A stretch of 64,000 nucleotides of DNA from NCBI GenBank assembly GCA_964453995.1, contig CAYVQC010000014.1, positions 1 through 64,000 of the forward strand, given 5' to 3'. This document shows, in pieces, positions 43,901-53,764 of the stretch; the first letter of the stretch is position 1; the number at the start of each line of letters is the position of its first letter. The stretch is from SKVR01 sp964453995 (lineage in GTDB: Bacteria > Bacteroidota > Bacteroidia > Bacteroidales > UBA7960). The translations under genes were made by a program, and so were the position numbers. The notes beneath the pieces were generated by a model. That model was not told the DNA's origin. It worked only from the letters and a program-made list of their open reading frames with translations, and searched no databases.

Positions 43901-45991
43901 ATGGGTAGTGAATATATTAATATTCAGGACTTCACCATTGAAAACAATGGCAGAGAGATAAGAGCCGCCACCCGGGATATTGGCCGCAAATTCCCCGCAG
44001 TAAATGTCGAACTTCGTCAGATCGATCTTGGCAGATTCACCGATTTCTCCGGCAACGATTATCCGTCCCTGGGGGGTGAATTCAACGGCGATATCAGCAT
44101 AAGAAATATTTTTGGAGATCCGGCCTTTGTTGCTGACCTTTCCATTAACAATTTTGCCTTTCGTGGAGACACGCTGGGAGATATAGAGATATCGGGAGAA
44201 AACCCCTCCCCTGATTATTTTGAGCTGATGGCTTCGCTGCAGAGTGACGCCAACGATCTGGTTGTTTCCGGAAACTATCGCACCGGTGAAAATCAGCAAA
44301 TGGACATTGAGGCTGACCTCAACAGGATTTCCCTCCCCACATTGGAAGGTTTTGCCTTCGGAGAAGTAACTGATACTGAAGGAACCCTGACCGGAAATAT
44401 CGATTTGACCGGAACCATGCAAGAGCCGAAAGTATCCGGCAAATTGCAGATGAACGATGCATTCTTCAAGGTGTCGGCCATCAATGCCGGGTATTTTGTA
44501 AAAGGAGAGGAGATTGTTTTTGCCAATAAAGAGATCAGACTGGACAACTTTGCTCTTGAGGACTCACTGGGCCGAACAGCCTCCCTTAGTGGCAACATTG
44601 ACGTTGCTGATCTGGACCGGATTGGATTTGATCTGGCTCTCAATTCAGATAACTTTTTACTTATGAATGTCCAACCCAATGAGAATGATCTCTATCATGG
44701 ACGGATTCTCATAGACAGCGATCTGTCTCTCACAGGAACACAGCTTAACCCAACCATAGAGGGCCGGATCAGGCTTAACGAGGAATCGAACTTTACCTTT
44801 ACCATACCACAAACAGACCCTGAAGCCATTGGCGATGAAGGTGTTGTTGAGTTCATATCCTTTTCCGACACTCTGTTTTTTGAGCTTGCAAAGGAAACAG
44901 CAGAAACCCCCACTGTCACTTCTTCCTTTGATTTGCTAGACATAAGCGTAAATGTAGATATTGACAACAAAACCGATGTAAAGATCATCATCGACGAATA
45001 TGCAGGAGATTTCCTGCAGATCCAGGGGGGCGGCGAGCTGAGTTTCGGGATGGATCCCGGTGGCAGGGTTTCCTTATCGGGGAGATACGAAATGGAGGAT
45101 GGCGAATACCTGCTCACCTTTTATGATGTGGTAAGACGAAATTTCAACATCCAGCAGGGAAGCAGCATAGTATGGTCGGGCAATCCGCTGGATGCCCGTG
45201 TTGATATGACCGCCGTTTACAACATCCGCACCAGTGCTGCCGACTTGCTAGCCAGCCAGGCCAGTGAAGATCAGGAGCAGAGTGCTGCCGTAAGACAACA
45301 GTTTCCTTTTTTGGTATACCTGAATATGGATGGCAAGTTGGAAGAACCCGAGATCAGCTTTGAGCTGGATCTTCCTGATGAGTATCAGAATGCCCTGGAT
45401 GGCTCGGTTATGGCGCGCCTGAACCAGATCAACCGGAATGAATCCGAACTCAACAAACAGGTTTTTGCCTTGCTGATACTTGGCAACTTTATCCCTCAAA
45501 ATCCTTTTGCCGCATCAGGCGGAGGGGATTTTTCCACTACAGCCCGTTCATCGGCCAGCCAAATCCTTACCCAGCAACTCAACAGGCTTTCCGACAGGTA
45601 TATAAAGGGAGTAGACATCAATTTTGATGTACAATCATTTCAGGACTATGAAGGCGAAGAAACCACAGGACGAACCGAACTTCAAATGGAAGTGAGCAGG
45701 AACTTTTTTGATGAAAGATTGGAGGTTACCGTTGGTGGCAATATGGAACTGGAAGATGAAACCCGCAGGCAGCGCAATCCTGCTGATATTGCGGGCGATT
45801 TCAGCATAGAATACCTGCTCACACCCGAAGGTAACCTGATTCTCAAAGGCTTTAGAAACAAGAATTATGGTGATATATTTGAAGGTGAAGTTATTGACAC
45901 CGGAGTTTCGCTGAGGTTCTCAAAGAATTACAATAAATTCAGGGAATTATTCAGAAAAGAAGAAGAAACAACTGTTACTGAAGAAGAATAA
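40934..45991 (+). CDS. tamB: TamB: translocation and assembly module inner-membrane protein
   Basis: 1685 residues. An N-terminal anchor helix follows basic residues (VILRKILKILAWIFVSFLIL, about 8-32). There is an acidic insertion (QEETPPEDEDEKADEW, about residue 155), long beta-repeat segments, then the TamB C-terminal domain from about residue 1340 (DVKIIIDEYAGDFLQIQGGG, then YEMEDGEYLLTFYD and WSGNPLDARVDMTAVY). It ends with the acidic tail EEETTVTEEE. TamB bridges the periplasm and works with an Omp85-family partner; here the partner, TamL, begins 13 bases downstream. This pairing makes it the canonical TamB; the 4362 copy is a paralogue. Confidence 0.93.
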   Translation: MPKASLTVILRKILKILAWIFVSFLILFVIISITLQFSSVQTWLTEKILSQLSEEVQSHVSIDRVAIRFPKSVGLEGIFVEDTSGDTLLYAGSIFVDVGMMGLFRSEINVNNLELTDVVANMIREEPDTVFNYQFIIDAFAPSDTSATSDQEETPPEDEDEKADEWTFSLGNLSLENIRFRNIDHFTGTDMQLSLDQLDADLEPADLMNEKFHTGEISIDQPQIVIQMSPPSVPPEPDTTEMPEIDLAIKALIIEDPDFRFSSFDGTQMQINSDLLALYPEEISLHEYLIAIEEIEAEQLAADFNIPVTPEQEETTPPTTKTAEKEPTSFSFDFSEIMEWDIILDKLDITGSSFSMKQGDEPVKRGEFDPGNISLENINLHLSEAKVNPDQLDLTIENTSMDFSNQFSIADLNMDVNLGASSEVTLHNLTTSQSQLSFSLNTSGSLLDFSQQDLTGYRYDVSISETHIQQDLAFFVPVMNEYYFQWPDNEGIRLGARVEGTLDHLTIDSLWLAGPDFFATQFSGEITGLPNMDSLYVDLPALTLFAAPDRILANLPDTLGPQGIQLPDTINLEANARGSLDNFEAAMDVNTSMGDIVVSAKSAGGDERKEAFEGNLNTESFHVGKLLQQTETLPEPIALAIDVNGVGFKPETMWLNTTLTLDKLVYNDHEYDEIVVDASLRDSVATLQSAYKDSIIDFDLEASYGAFQENPELKANLGIEYVYLHELGISDESLLAKTDMKVDLVFDTEDFFNGYIQISNTSFATEGNIYNVPEVFIEALAYENINEIALRSQFLDVDYRGNFSPLEVGSVLANHFDRYYSEQQSSDTLAPDTDKYFNISLSLTPTELLTEVLVESLDTRDTLDVMFSYDSSLQVLHLEANWPEARYQNIELDSLDIIADSNKGELDFEATLRRLSTGELTIHQFGTNGTLTHQKLDFGLGFKDEEGDSLYHLGGDLDFTDSLYVLQIDPDEMLLNGEHWSIPEENRIEMGSEYINIQDFTIENNGREIRAATRDIGRKFPAVNVELRQIDLGRFTDFSGNDYPSLGGEFNGDISIRNIFGDPAFVADLSINNFAFRGDTLGDIEISGENPSPDYFELMASLQSDANDLVVSGNYRTGENQQMDIEADLNRISLPTLEGFAFGEVTDTEGTLTGNIDLTGTMQEPKVSGKLQMNDAFFKVSAINAGYFVKGEEIVFANKEIRLDNFALEDSLGRTASLSGNIDVADLDRIGFDLALNSDNFLLMNVQPNENDLYHGRILIDSDLSLTGTQLNPTIEGRIRLNEESNFTFTIPQTDPEAIGDEGVVEFISFSDTLFFELAKETAETPTVTSSFDLLDISVNVDIDNKTDVKIIIDEYAGDFLQIQGGGELSFGMDPGGRVSLSGRYEMEDGEYLLTFYDVVRRNFNIQQGSSIVWSGNPLDARVDMTAVYNIRTSAADLLASQASEDQEQSAAVRQQFPFLVYLNMDGKLEEPEISFELDLPDEYQNALDGSVMARLNQINRNESELNKQVFALLILGNFIPQNPFAASGGGDFSTTARSSASQILTQQLNRLSDRYIKGVDINFDVQSFQDYEGEETTGRTELQMEVSRNFFDERLEVTVGGNMELEDETRRQRNPADIAGDFSIEYLLTPEGNLILKGFRNKNYGDIFEGEVIDTGVSLRFSKNYNKFRELFRKEEETTVTEEE

Positions 45992-46003
45992 CGCTCGATT
46001 ACT

Positions 46004-48337
46004 ATGTACACAAATATAAAATTACATCTTCTTTCTACCATCACAAAATGGGTGCTGTTTTGGCTGATATTGCTGACATTGGGCAGTTGCTCAGCCTCCA
46101 GATACCTGGATGAGGGGCAGAAGCTCTATACAGGATCTGAATTAAACATTGACAATGAAGAAAAAATTGAGGATAAAACAGATCTTGTAACGGAACTGAA
46201 CCAGGTAATCCGGCCCGAACCCAACGAACGCATCCTTTGGTGGAGGTACAGGCTTTGGTTTTACAACATTGCAGGTGAAGATCCACAGGGTGGGCTGGGC
46301 AAGTGGCTGAAAAACCGGATCGGGAGAGAACCTGTTTTATGGTCTGATTTTGATGAAGAAAAAACGATACGATTACTGGAAAACAGATTGTTCAGTTTTG
46401 GATATTTTGATGCCGCAGTAAACTTTGAAGCCCATGAGAAAAAACACACTGCTTCGGCCGAATTCCACATTGACCTACCGCCCCCCTTTCGCATCAGTGA
46501 AATAATGCCTCTTGATGAAACCAGCGAAATAGCTGAGCAAATCAACAAAACCATGGAAAAAAGCCTGCTTGAAGAAGACCAGGCTTATAAGTTGAGCCGG
46601 CTGCGCGACGAAAGAGAACGAATAAGCAAGCAGGTACGCGACGAAGGATACTTTTTCTTTAATCCCGATTTTATCATTTTCAGGGCAGATACCACAATAG
46701 GAAACAGGAAGGTTAAGATTGCCTTATCCCTGAATCAGCAAATGCCAGATAATGCTTCTCACCGTTATGAAATCAGAAACATTGTCCTCAATGCCAATCA
46801 CATCCTGGGCAATGATACTTCCCCTGAAACTTCAGACAGCATCAACCTGAGGGAAAATGTGTGGATCATCAATAACGACAATCTTTTTAAGCCTGCAACG
46901 CTCAACAGGACAGTTTTCTTTGAATCCGGAGATATTTATAATACCAGGGATCATGATCTTACCCTGAATCACCTTATGGGATTAGAGGTATTCAAGTTTG
47001 TTAATCTGAGGTTTTCAGAAGTCGATGCCAGTGACACTCCCCAATTGGACCTGCAGATATTACTCACCCCCATGAAGAAGAAAAACCTGGGGATCGAGAT
47101 CAGCGGGGTGTCAAAGTCGACAGGTTTTACCGGACCGGGCTTGTCCATTTCTTTTAGCAACAGGAATTTTCTCGGTGGCGCCGAGCAATTCAATATCAAC
47201 CTTGACGGATCCTATGAAATACTTATTGGTGCAGGCAACCGCAATGCTTCCTCCCTTGAGGCCGGTGTAACCTCCGAACTCACCATTCCCAGGTTTGTGG
47301 TACCTTTTGGTTTTGACAAAATCAACCCGCTGTATTTGCCAAGAACAAAGATCTCGCTGAACTTCAACTACCTGAGTCGTACAGATGCTTTCAGTGTCAC
47401 TTCTTTTCGCAGCCAGTTTGGGTATGAATGGCGCCAGTCTGTCACGGCCAGATACCGGTATTATCCTCTGGTATTCAATATTTTCGCCCTGGGAACCATT
47501 TCTGAAGAATATGAAGAATACTTTTCCCGGGAAACACTCTTCAGGAGGGGATTATTTGAGCAGTTTTTGCTGGGATCTGAATTCTCCTGGACCTGGAATA
47601 CCCAGCGCAGAGGAACCAGGAAACATGGCTGGTTTATCAACCACAACATTGACCTCTCGGGAAATATTGCCTATTTGTTACTTGACAAAACGGGTATAGG
47701 CACAAAAAGTCCCGAAGGAGACTATGAGATATTTGGCACTAGTTTTTCCCAGTTTTCCAAAACTGATTTTGATATAAGACATTATCTCGACATGGGATAC
47801 GGTCAAAAACTGGTGAGCAGGATAGCCACAGGAATAGGTATCCCATACGGAAATTCAGGTACAATGCCTTATATCAAGTTGTTCACTGCGGGAGGAAGTA
47901 ATGGGATCAGGGCCTTTCATCCACGCTCCCTCGGTCCGGGAAGCTACAACAGTCCCGATACGCTCGCCAGCGGGTTCGACATCAACCAAACGGGAAATAT
48001 TAAGCTGGAATTAAACCTGGAATACCGCTTTGCCTTCACAAACACCATCAAAGGTGCTGTATTTGCCGATGCAGGAAACATATGGAACCTTAAAGAACGG
48101 GAACAGGTTCCGGGTGGTAAATTTGAAACTTCTGAGTTTCTCAATCAAATTGCCCTGGGCACAGGGTTTGGCTTGCGGTTCGATTTTACATTCTTTATCT
48201 TACGCCTCGATCTGGCATTTCCCCTTGCCGTACCCTATGATGACTCGCCAACGTATTTCCAGCCTTTCAAACCCTTTAACATGAACTGGCTAAGCGACAA
48301 CCTGCTGCTCAACCTTGCCATTGGCTATCCCTTCTGA
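46004..48337 (+). CDS. tamL: TamL: Omp85/BamA-family outer-membrane lipoprotein
   Basis: 777 residues. The lipoprotein signal peptide has a lipobox ending at the cysteine in LTLGSCSASRYL, followed by the family's LDEGQKLYTGSELNI segment. POTRA-like region at about 75-390 (VNFEAHEKKHTASAEFHIDL, DLTLNHLMGLEVFKFVNLRF). An Omp85 barrel from about 400 includes GGSNGIRAFHPRSLGPGSY (equivalent of the VRGF/Y loop-6 motif), LELNLEYRF and a C-terminal strand LLLNLAIGYPF with terminal Phe. TamL is the Bacteroidota form of TamA and carries a lipid anchor. Cotranscribed with tamB. Confidence 0.93.
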   Translation: MYTNIKLHLLSTITKWVLFWLILLTLGSCSASRYLDEGQKLYTGSELNIDNEEKIEDKTDLVTELNQVIRPEPNERILWWRYRLWFYNIAGEDPQGGLGKWLKNRIGREPVLWSDFDEEKTIRLLENRLFSFGYFDAAVNFEAHEKKHTASAEFHIDLPPPFRISEIMPLDETSEIAEQINKTMEKSLLEEDQAYKLSRLRDERERISKQVRDEGYFFFNPDFIIFRADTTIGNRKVKIALSLNQQMPDNASHRYEIRNIVLNANHILGNDTSPETSDSINLRENVWIINNDNLFKPATLNRTVFFESGDIYNTRDHDLTLNHLMGLEVFKFVNLRFSEVDASDTPQLDLQILLTPMKKKNLGIEISGVSKSTGFTGPGLSISFSNRNFLGGAEQFNINLDGSYEILIGAGNRNASSLEAGVTSELTIPRFVVPFGFDKINPLYLPRTKISLNFNYLSRTDAFSVTSFRSQFGYEWRQSVTARYRYYPLVFNIFALGTISEEYEEYFSRETLFRRGLFEQFLLGSEFSWTWNTQRRGTRKHGWFINHNIDLSGNIAYLLLDKTGIGTKSPEGDYEIFGTSFSQFSKTDFDIRHYLDMGYGQKLVSRIATGIGIPYGNSGTMPYIKLFTAGGSNGIRAFHPRSLGPGSYNSPDTLASGFDINQTGNIKLELNLEYRFAFTNTIKGAVFADAGNIWNLKEREQVPGGKFETSEFLNQIALGTGFGLRFDFTFFILRLDLAFPLAVPYDDSPTYFQPFKPFNMNWLSDNLLLNLAIGYPF

Positions 48338-48343
48338 GGTGTG

Positions 48344-49156
48344 CTACATCAGTTTATCCCTGTCTTTCATCTTCTCAAAATGGGCCAGCAACTCTTTTTC
48401 CATCTGGTCTACAGTATCGCAGATGGTGAATAGTTTCAGATCTTCAGGGCTGATCATTCCATGTTCGGCGAATTTTTCAAAATTGATGATCTGATTCCAG
48501 AACTCACTATCGTAAACCAGGATTCTCATTTCTTTTTTGATCTTTCCGGTTTGTACCAGGGTAAGGATCTCGGCAAGTTCGTCCATGGTTCCAAATCCTC
48601 CGGGGAAGATCACAATAGCTTTCGCGGGATAGGCGAACCAGAACTTGCGCATAAAGAAGTAATGGAATTCAAAGTTGAGTTCATCTTCCAGGTAGGTGTT
48701 GGCAAACTGTTCGAAAGGGAGGCTGATATTCAGCCCGATGGATTTTCCGCCTGCCATGTGGGCCCCTTTGCTGGCAGCCTCCATAATGCCGGGACCACCG
48801 CCGGTGCACACCACATAGCGGCGCCCGTTGTGGTAATAGTTCTTTATCGCCCATTGCGTAACCCGCCTGGAAAGTTCCACAGCATCTTCATAATACCGCG
48901 AGTTTTTCAGATTCAACTCAGCCCGCCGCAATGTCCGTTCGTCCGGCTTGTCCTGCTTTTTCACCTCTGCAAGTTGTTTCTCGGCATCTTCACGCGAAAG
49001 AAGACGGGCCGAGCCAAAAAATACTACTGTATCCTTTATCTGGTTTTGCTGAAATCGTGCCTGAGGTTCTACAAACTCTGACATGATACGGATGATACGT
49101 GCAGAAGGAGAATGCAAAAACTCCAGATTTTCATACGCCTTTTTTATCTTACCCAT
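48344..49156 (-). CDS. TIGR00730/LOG family Rossmann-fold protein
   Basis: 270 residues. The lysine decarboxylase-like/LOG fold shows the family motifs GGGPGIMEAASKGAHMAGG and PGGFGTMDELAEILTLVQTG. LOG proteins release free bases from nucleoside 5'-monophosphates (cytokinin riboside or purine nucleotide phosphoribohydrolase); the annotation lysine decarboxylase is historical. An N-terminal extension of about 70 residues with a charged helix (EDAEKQLAEVKKQDKPDERT) precedes the usual core. Convergent with tamL, seven bases between stops. Confidence 0.9.
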   Translation of the reverse strand: MGKIKKAYENLEFLHSPSARIIRIMSEFVEPQARFQQNQIKDTVVFFGSARLLSREDAEKQLAEVKKQDKPDERTLRRAELNLKNSRYYEDAVELSRRVTQWAIKNYYHNGRRYVVCTGGGPGIMEAASKGAHMAGGKSIGLNISLPFEQFANTYLEDELNFEFHYFFMRKFWFAYPAKAIVIFPGGFGTMDELAEILTLVQTGKIKKEMRILVYDSEFWNQIINFEKFAEHGMISPEDLKLFTICDTVDQMEKELLAHFEKMKDRDKLM

Positions 49157-49501
49157 AATGCTTACTGTTTAAATTCGTTTTTCATACTGATATTCCGGCA
49201 AGTGTTCTTTTCTTACCGCGATCCTGCTAATCTCATCTTACAGCAAAAATAGCTGTTTTGTTTAGCAGTACCCTTTATTTAATTGCAGAAAAACCCCGGA
49301 GGTAAGAATATTCTGCAAAAGGGCTCGGGGCGGCAACTATTTTCCCATTCAGCCGGTAAATTCTTTTAATGCAGACAACATGGTACGATTTTATACTCCC
49401 CCCCTACTTTTACCTGAAAGATATTGGAGAATTGTGTATTTTTGAGAGCCTAATCTCCGGATGAAAAAAAAGCTGTTTAAACATAAAAAATTAACATTCA
49501 A
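49157..49501. other. Divergent intergenic region (LOG gene / M15 peptidase gene)
   Basis: 345 bases with candidate -7 elements in both directions: minus-strand TATTTTTG at 49251-49244, 88 bases before the LOG start, and plus-strand TATTTTTG at 49437-49444, 58 bases before the M15 start. Neither has a convincing -33. No ORF or RNA gene is recognised. Confidence 0.4.
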
Positions 49502-50452
49502 ATGATAAAAATAAAAAGGAGAGGAATGCCACGGAAAACCCGGTCGCAGAACATCCTTATTATCATACTATTTGTATTGCTGGCAGTTGCATTTGTATTT
49601 TCAAGGTCGATAAAGTCCGGAGGACAATCATCCATTATAGCATTCCCAACCACCAACGAAAACAAACAATCTGCATCCGCAACCGAAAACCAATCAGCGA
49701 TGGCCGCACCAGAATCGAACCAAAAAATGGATATCCCGGAAAATCTTTTGCTGGGCAAACCCACTGCTCAGCAAAGAGACTCACTATTTGTAAATGTTGC
49801 GCCAGGTTTTGGCAATCGCGACGGCTTGCTCATGCACCACAAGGCTTATGAGGCTTTTCAAGAGATGCATGAAGCCGCTCGTGCCGATGACATTTCTCTC
49901 ACCATCATTTCAGCATTCAGGGATTTTTCCCATCAGCAAAGGATTTGGGAAAGCAAGTGGACAGGACGCAGGGTACTAAGTGGTAATGTTGTGGCAACCT
50001 CCATTTCCGATCCGGCCGAACGGGCGAGGGAAATTCTGCGCTATAGCGCAATGCCGGGCTCTTCGCGTCACCACTGGGGTACCGACATCGACCTCAACAG
50101 CCTCGATAATGCTTATTTTCTCAGCGGCAAAGGAAAAAAGGAGTATGAATGGCTCGTAAACAACGCTCATCGTTTTGGCTTTTGCCAGCCCTATATTGCC
50201 CGCGACCTGCGCAAGGGAATGGGTTATGAAGAGGAAAAATGGCATTGGTCATACATGCCCATAGCCACAGATTACCTGGCTGCTTACCAGGAAAAGATTA
50301 CATACAACGACATTGGAGGTTTTGCAGGAGCAGAAACTGCCAAACCCATTGGCATAATTGAAAATTACGTAATGCCCATTGCTGAAAAGTGTTTATTCTG
50401 GAAAGAAGATAATCCTTTCAATCCCCAGGATTCTAAACTAAAACGATACTAA
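49502..50452 (+). CDS. M15 family D-alanyl-D-alanine carboxypeptidase (VanY-like)
   Basis: 316 residues. A basic N-terminus and one membrane anchor (NILIIILFVLLAVAFVF), then a linker and a VanY-type zinc peptidase domain. Catalytic and metal motifs: SAFRDFSHQQRIWESKW, SRHHWGTDIDLNS (zinc His and Asp), and EEKWHWSYMPIA (zinc His with preceding Glu). It trims D-Ala from peptidoglycan stem peptides in the periplasm. The AI-2E-type permease gene follows after 25 bases. Confidence 0.9.
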   Translation: MIKIKRRGMPRKTRSQNILIIILFVLLAVAFVFSRSIKSGGQSSIIAFPTTNENKQSASATENQSAMAAPESNQKMDIPENLLLGKPTAQQRDSLFVNVAPGFGNRDGLLMHHKAYEAFQEMHEAARADDISLTIISAFRDFSHQQRIWESKWTGRRVLSGNVVATSISDPAERAREILRYSAMPGSSRHHWGTDIDLNSLDNAYFLSGKGKKEYEWLVNNAHRFGFCQPYIARDLRKGMGYEEEKWHWSYMPIATDYLAAYQEKITYNDIGGFAGAETAKPIGIIENYVMPIAEKCLFWKEDNPFNPQDSKLKRY

Positions 50453-50477
50453 CCCAAGTCCTAAACAACTATTTTCT

Positions 50478-51596
50478 ATGCTAGTAAGATTTGCCTTTTA
50501 CGTAAGATTAGTAATCGTTTTATTCGGCCTTGTACTGGTGGTTTTTATAATGCGCGAGGCCAAATCTATCCTCGTTCCGCTGTTGGTGTCGGGTTTGCTG
50601 GCCATTCTCATCAGCCCCTTCACTTCTCTGCTGGAGAAATACCGGTTTCCCAAAGCCCTTGCGGTGGGGGTGAGTGTAATAGCATTGATTGCGCTGCTTA
50701 CCGCCATGGTTTATTTTTTCTATAACCAAATACTGCGTTTCAGCGGTGACCTGGCCCTTTTGGAAGAACGCGTGGGTTTTTATCTAGGGAAACTCAATAT
50801 ATTCCTGGAAGAGAACCTCGAGGGGGTAGTGCCCATATCGGCCGACAGCATTCAGAACAATATCTTCCAGTATCTTTATGAAAATGCAGGAAATCTCACC
50901 CAGGGAATTATTGCCACAGCCGGAACCCTTACCATAGTGTTTATCATGCCCGTATATATATTTCTCTTTCTTTATTACCGGTCTTTTCTTGCAGAATTTA
51001 TTCTCATGTCCTTTGAAGAGAAACACAAGATCAAGGTGCGAAATGTACTTTACAAGGTAAAGCAAGTGGTAAAAAATTATATTGTAGGAATGTTTGTGGT
51101 GATCATAATCCTTTTTATTCTCAACAGCATTGCCCTGCTGAGCCTGGGAATAGGCCATGCCTTCCTGTTTGCTGCCTTTGCAGCAATGCTCAATGTAATT
51201 CCTTTCCTTGGGCCGTTTATCGGGGCCACCCTGCCTATTCTGTATGCTTTCCTTACCAAAGACTCCCTTTGGTATACCGTTGGAGTATTTTTTGCCTTTT
51301 ATGTGATCCAGCTTTTCGAGGGCAACCTGTTCACACCCAAGATCGTTGGTGGCAGGGTTTCCATGAATCCGCTGATGACCATCATCGCCCTGTTTGTGGG
51401 GAACTTTATCTGGGGTTTGGCCGGGATGATCCTGTTCATACCGGGTATGGCGATTCTGAAAGTGATCTTCGATGAAGTGGAAGGAATGGAACCCTATGGG
51501 TTCCTGCTGGGCGATTTGCGTTCATCCGAGAAAAAAGCCGACCGTCGCAGCCTCAAAGAACAGATCACACAGGTAAGGGGAAGATTCAGAATATAG
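50478..51596 (+). CDS. AI-2E / PerM family permease
   Basis: 372 residues with the family's paired-helix layout: two N-terminal helices (FYVRLVIVLFGLVLVVFIMR, LLVSGLLAILISPFTSLLEK), a cytoplasmic or periplasmic insert (about 95-140), then NVIPFLGPFIGATLPILYAF and the C-terminal signature FEGNLFTPKIVGGRVSMNP. Members export varied small molecules or act as Na+/H+ antiporters; the AI-2 label is often not literal. Ends convergent with the HelD-like gene. Confidence 0.9.
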   Translation: MLVRFAFYVRLVIVLFGLVLVVFIMREAKSILVPLLVSGLLAILISPFTSLLEKYRFPKALAVGVSVIALIALLTAMVYFFYNQILRFSGDLALLEERVGFYLGKLNIFLEENLEGVVPISADSIQNNIFQYLYENAGNLTQGIIATAGTLTIVFIMPVYIFLFLYYRSFLAEFILMSFEEKHKIKVRNVLYKVKQVVKNYIVGMFVVIIILFILNSIALLSLGIGHAFLFAAFAAMLNVIPFLGPFIGATLPILYAFLTKDSLWYTVGVFFAFYVIQLFEGNLFTPKIVGGRVSMNPLMTIIALFVGNFIWGLAGMILFIPGMAILKVIFDEVEGMEPYGFLLGDLRSSEKKADRRSLKEQITQVRGRFRI

Positions 51597-51712
51597 ACGC
51601 GCAAGCATATTCCAGGGCAGGATTGCGGTGAAGAATTCTTAAAGGCTAACGAGGCCTGGAGGTTAGGCAGGAACTCCTACATTTTTTCCGCTGAAAGGCC
51701 ATCCTGCTTTTT

Positions 51713-53764
51713 TCAGGCCGGTTTCAGCAAGCCACTCCCCTTTTTCACAAAACTAACCCACAGCAGGTGCATGGCACGTGTGCAGGCTATATAAAGAAGA
51801 TGACGATCCAGTTCGGTATGGTAGTTTTCGGCCGTAGCAAAGGGCACAATCACCTGATCGAATTCCAACCCTTTGGAAAGGTGAACAGTAGTTACAATAA
51901 CACCTGTAAGGCTTGCAACGCTTTGGTCGGTGATGCGGCTGATGGGTCCGGCCTGTTCTTCCAGCAGGTGGTACAGGCGATCGGCCTGTTTTTGTGTTTT
52001 GCAGATCAACCCAAGGGAATGATAGCCCGATTTCCTGAACTGCGATATCTGCTCCAAAATGCCCCGGATCTCAGATTTGCTGTCAGGATAGTTTTGCACC
52101 ACCGGCTTGTGGCCATGCCGTTCAATGGCGATCAGATCGCTGTCGGGCAAAATCTGCTGGGCAAATTGAGTGATCTCAAAGGAAGAACGATAGCTGCGGC
52201 GCAGCTTAACCACCCTTGCATCCTGCATCACTTCTGTTATGGTTTCGGCGGTTGAGGAGCCATTGAGACTTACTTTCTGGTGGGCATCACCCAGGATGGT
52301 TTTGTTGCAGGGAAACAACCGCGCAATAACGGCATACTGCACTGGCGAATAATCCTGCATTTCATCGATGAGAAGGTGCTTCACCTTTTCAAATACCGGG
52401 AAACCCTCAAACCTGATTTTCAGGTAGGCCAAGGGAAAAACATCGGCATATTCATACCTGGACCGTGCGGTCATTTTGAGCCAGTAGGGTTTTCCCAACC
52501 AGTCAAAAAAGGCGCGATAAAGCTGGCGCAGGTTGGTGATGCTGAACATTCGGGTCACCTCTCTGAGTATCTCCTTGCGCTCATCGGGCGAAACATCTCT
52601 TTTATAATAAAACCGTATATTCTCCTCTACCGCTTTTGCAATGGGTACAAACCGCTTCATGATGGGCAGACGGTGGAGTGACTCAAACTTTTCGCTGATG
52701 AACCACCCGGGCACCAGGCTTTTGCCAATCCAGAAATCGGCCGGGTGGAAACATTCGGTATTCACATGCAGCAGAAACTGATCCAGGCGGGATAGCATTT
52801 CTGAAGAGGTTTTAAAGCGTATGCGATCGGCCAGTGCCTGATCATCCTTCTCAATGAGCAGCGAAACCTGCTCAAAAAAAGTCTGAAATTTATATTTATT
52901 TTCCAACACTTTGGCTGCCAGCTCTTCCATACCCATTTCTGGAACCCGCTCTTCGCCCAGCTCAGGCAGCACATTGGCAATATAATCAGCATACACCTTA
53001 TTGGGAGAAATGATCAGGATATCGTCGGATGAGAGGGTTTCCCTGAACCGGTAGAGCAGGTATGCAATGCGGTGCAATGCAATGGAGGTTTTCCCCGATC
53101 CGGCCACACCCTGGATGATAAGCACACGGTCGGATTCATTACGCACAATGGGGTTTTGATCGCGCTGGATGGTGGCCACAATATTTTTCATCCTGCTGTC
53201 AGAAGCTTTGCTGAGTTCCTGCTGCAGCACTTCATCATATACCTGGGCGGCATTTTCGAGCATATACTCCATTTTCCCCTGCCGTATGCGGTATTGCCGT
53301 TTCAGGGAGATGTTACCTTTTACGCGTCCACCGGGAGCGTTGTAAAAGGCAGGGCCCAGCTCAAAATCGTAAAACATCCCCGATACCGGGGCCCTCCAAT
53401 CGTATACCAGGTTGGCACTGGTTTGTTCATCGTAGAAGGAATGGATACCGATATACAATGGATTGGTTTCCTTCTTCCCCTTTTCGGAAAAGTCTATACG
53501 TGCAAAATAGGGCGAATCGAGCAGCTTCTGTATATTTTCTCTTCTCAGCACTGTTTTTTCTCCCAGCATGGCACCCTGTATTACTGTTTCCCTGACAGAA
53601 ACCTTCTCCAGGCGATCCATACCGTCCTTGTTCTCATACAGGTATTTTTTGGAATCATAAAGATCCCTTGCCTGCTCCTTTACCCGTGCATTGATCTTTT
53701 CCAGGGTAGTGACAAGTTTTTCTTGTATCCAGGCCAGGTGTTCCTTTTCTTCTTGCAGAATCAT
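51713..53764 (-). CDS. HelD-like UvrD/Rep superfamily 1 ATPase
   Basis: 683 residues. Long N-terminal coiled-coil arm (about 1-60), a domain with VYDWRAPVSGMFYDFELGPA, Walker A GVAGSGKTSIALHR (219-232), an inserted domain (280-470), Walker B-like HLLIDEMQDYSPVQYAV, LRRSYRSSFEI (motif IV), VTTVHLSKGLEFDQVI (motif V) and YIACTRAM (motif VI). HelD binds RNA polymerase and releases stalled complexes; the coiled-coil arm and the WRAP segment favour HelD over a true UvrD helicase. Its role in Bacteroidota is inferred from Gram-positive work. Confidence 0.85.
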   Translation of the reverse strand: MILQEEKEHLAWIQEKLVTTLEKINARVKEQARDLYDSKKYLYENKDGMDRLEKVSVRETVIQGAMLGEKTVLRRENIQKLLDSPYFARIDFSEKGKKETNPLYIGIHSFYDEQTSANLVYDWRAPVSGMFYDFELGPAFYNAPGGRVKGNISLKRQYRIRQGKMEYMLENAAQVYDEVLQQELSKASDSRMKNIVATIQRDQNPIVRNESDRVLIIQGVAGSGKTSIALHRIAYLLYRFRETLSSDDILIISPNKVYADYIANVLPELGEERVPEMGMEELAAKVLENKYKFQTFFEQVSLLIEKDDQALADRIRFKTSSEMLSRLDQFLLHVNTECFHPADFWIGKSLVPGWFISEKFESLHRLPIMKRFVPIAKAVEENIRFYYKRDVSPDERKEILREVTRMFSITNLRQLYRAFFDWLGKPYWLKMTARSRYEYADVFPLAYLKIRFEGFPVFEKVKHLLIDEMQDYSPVQYAVIARLFPCNKTILGDAHQKVSLNGSSTAETITEVMQDARVVKLRRSYRSSFEITQFAQQILPDSDLIAIERHGHKPVVQNYPDSKSEIRGILEQISQFRKSGYHSLGLICKTQKQADRLYHLLEEQAGPISRITDQSVASLTGVIVTTVHLSKGLEFDQVIVPFATAENYHTELDRHLLYIACTRAMHLLWVSFVKKGSGLLKPA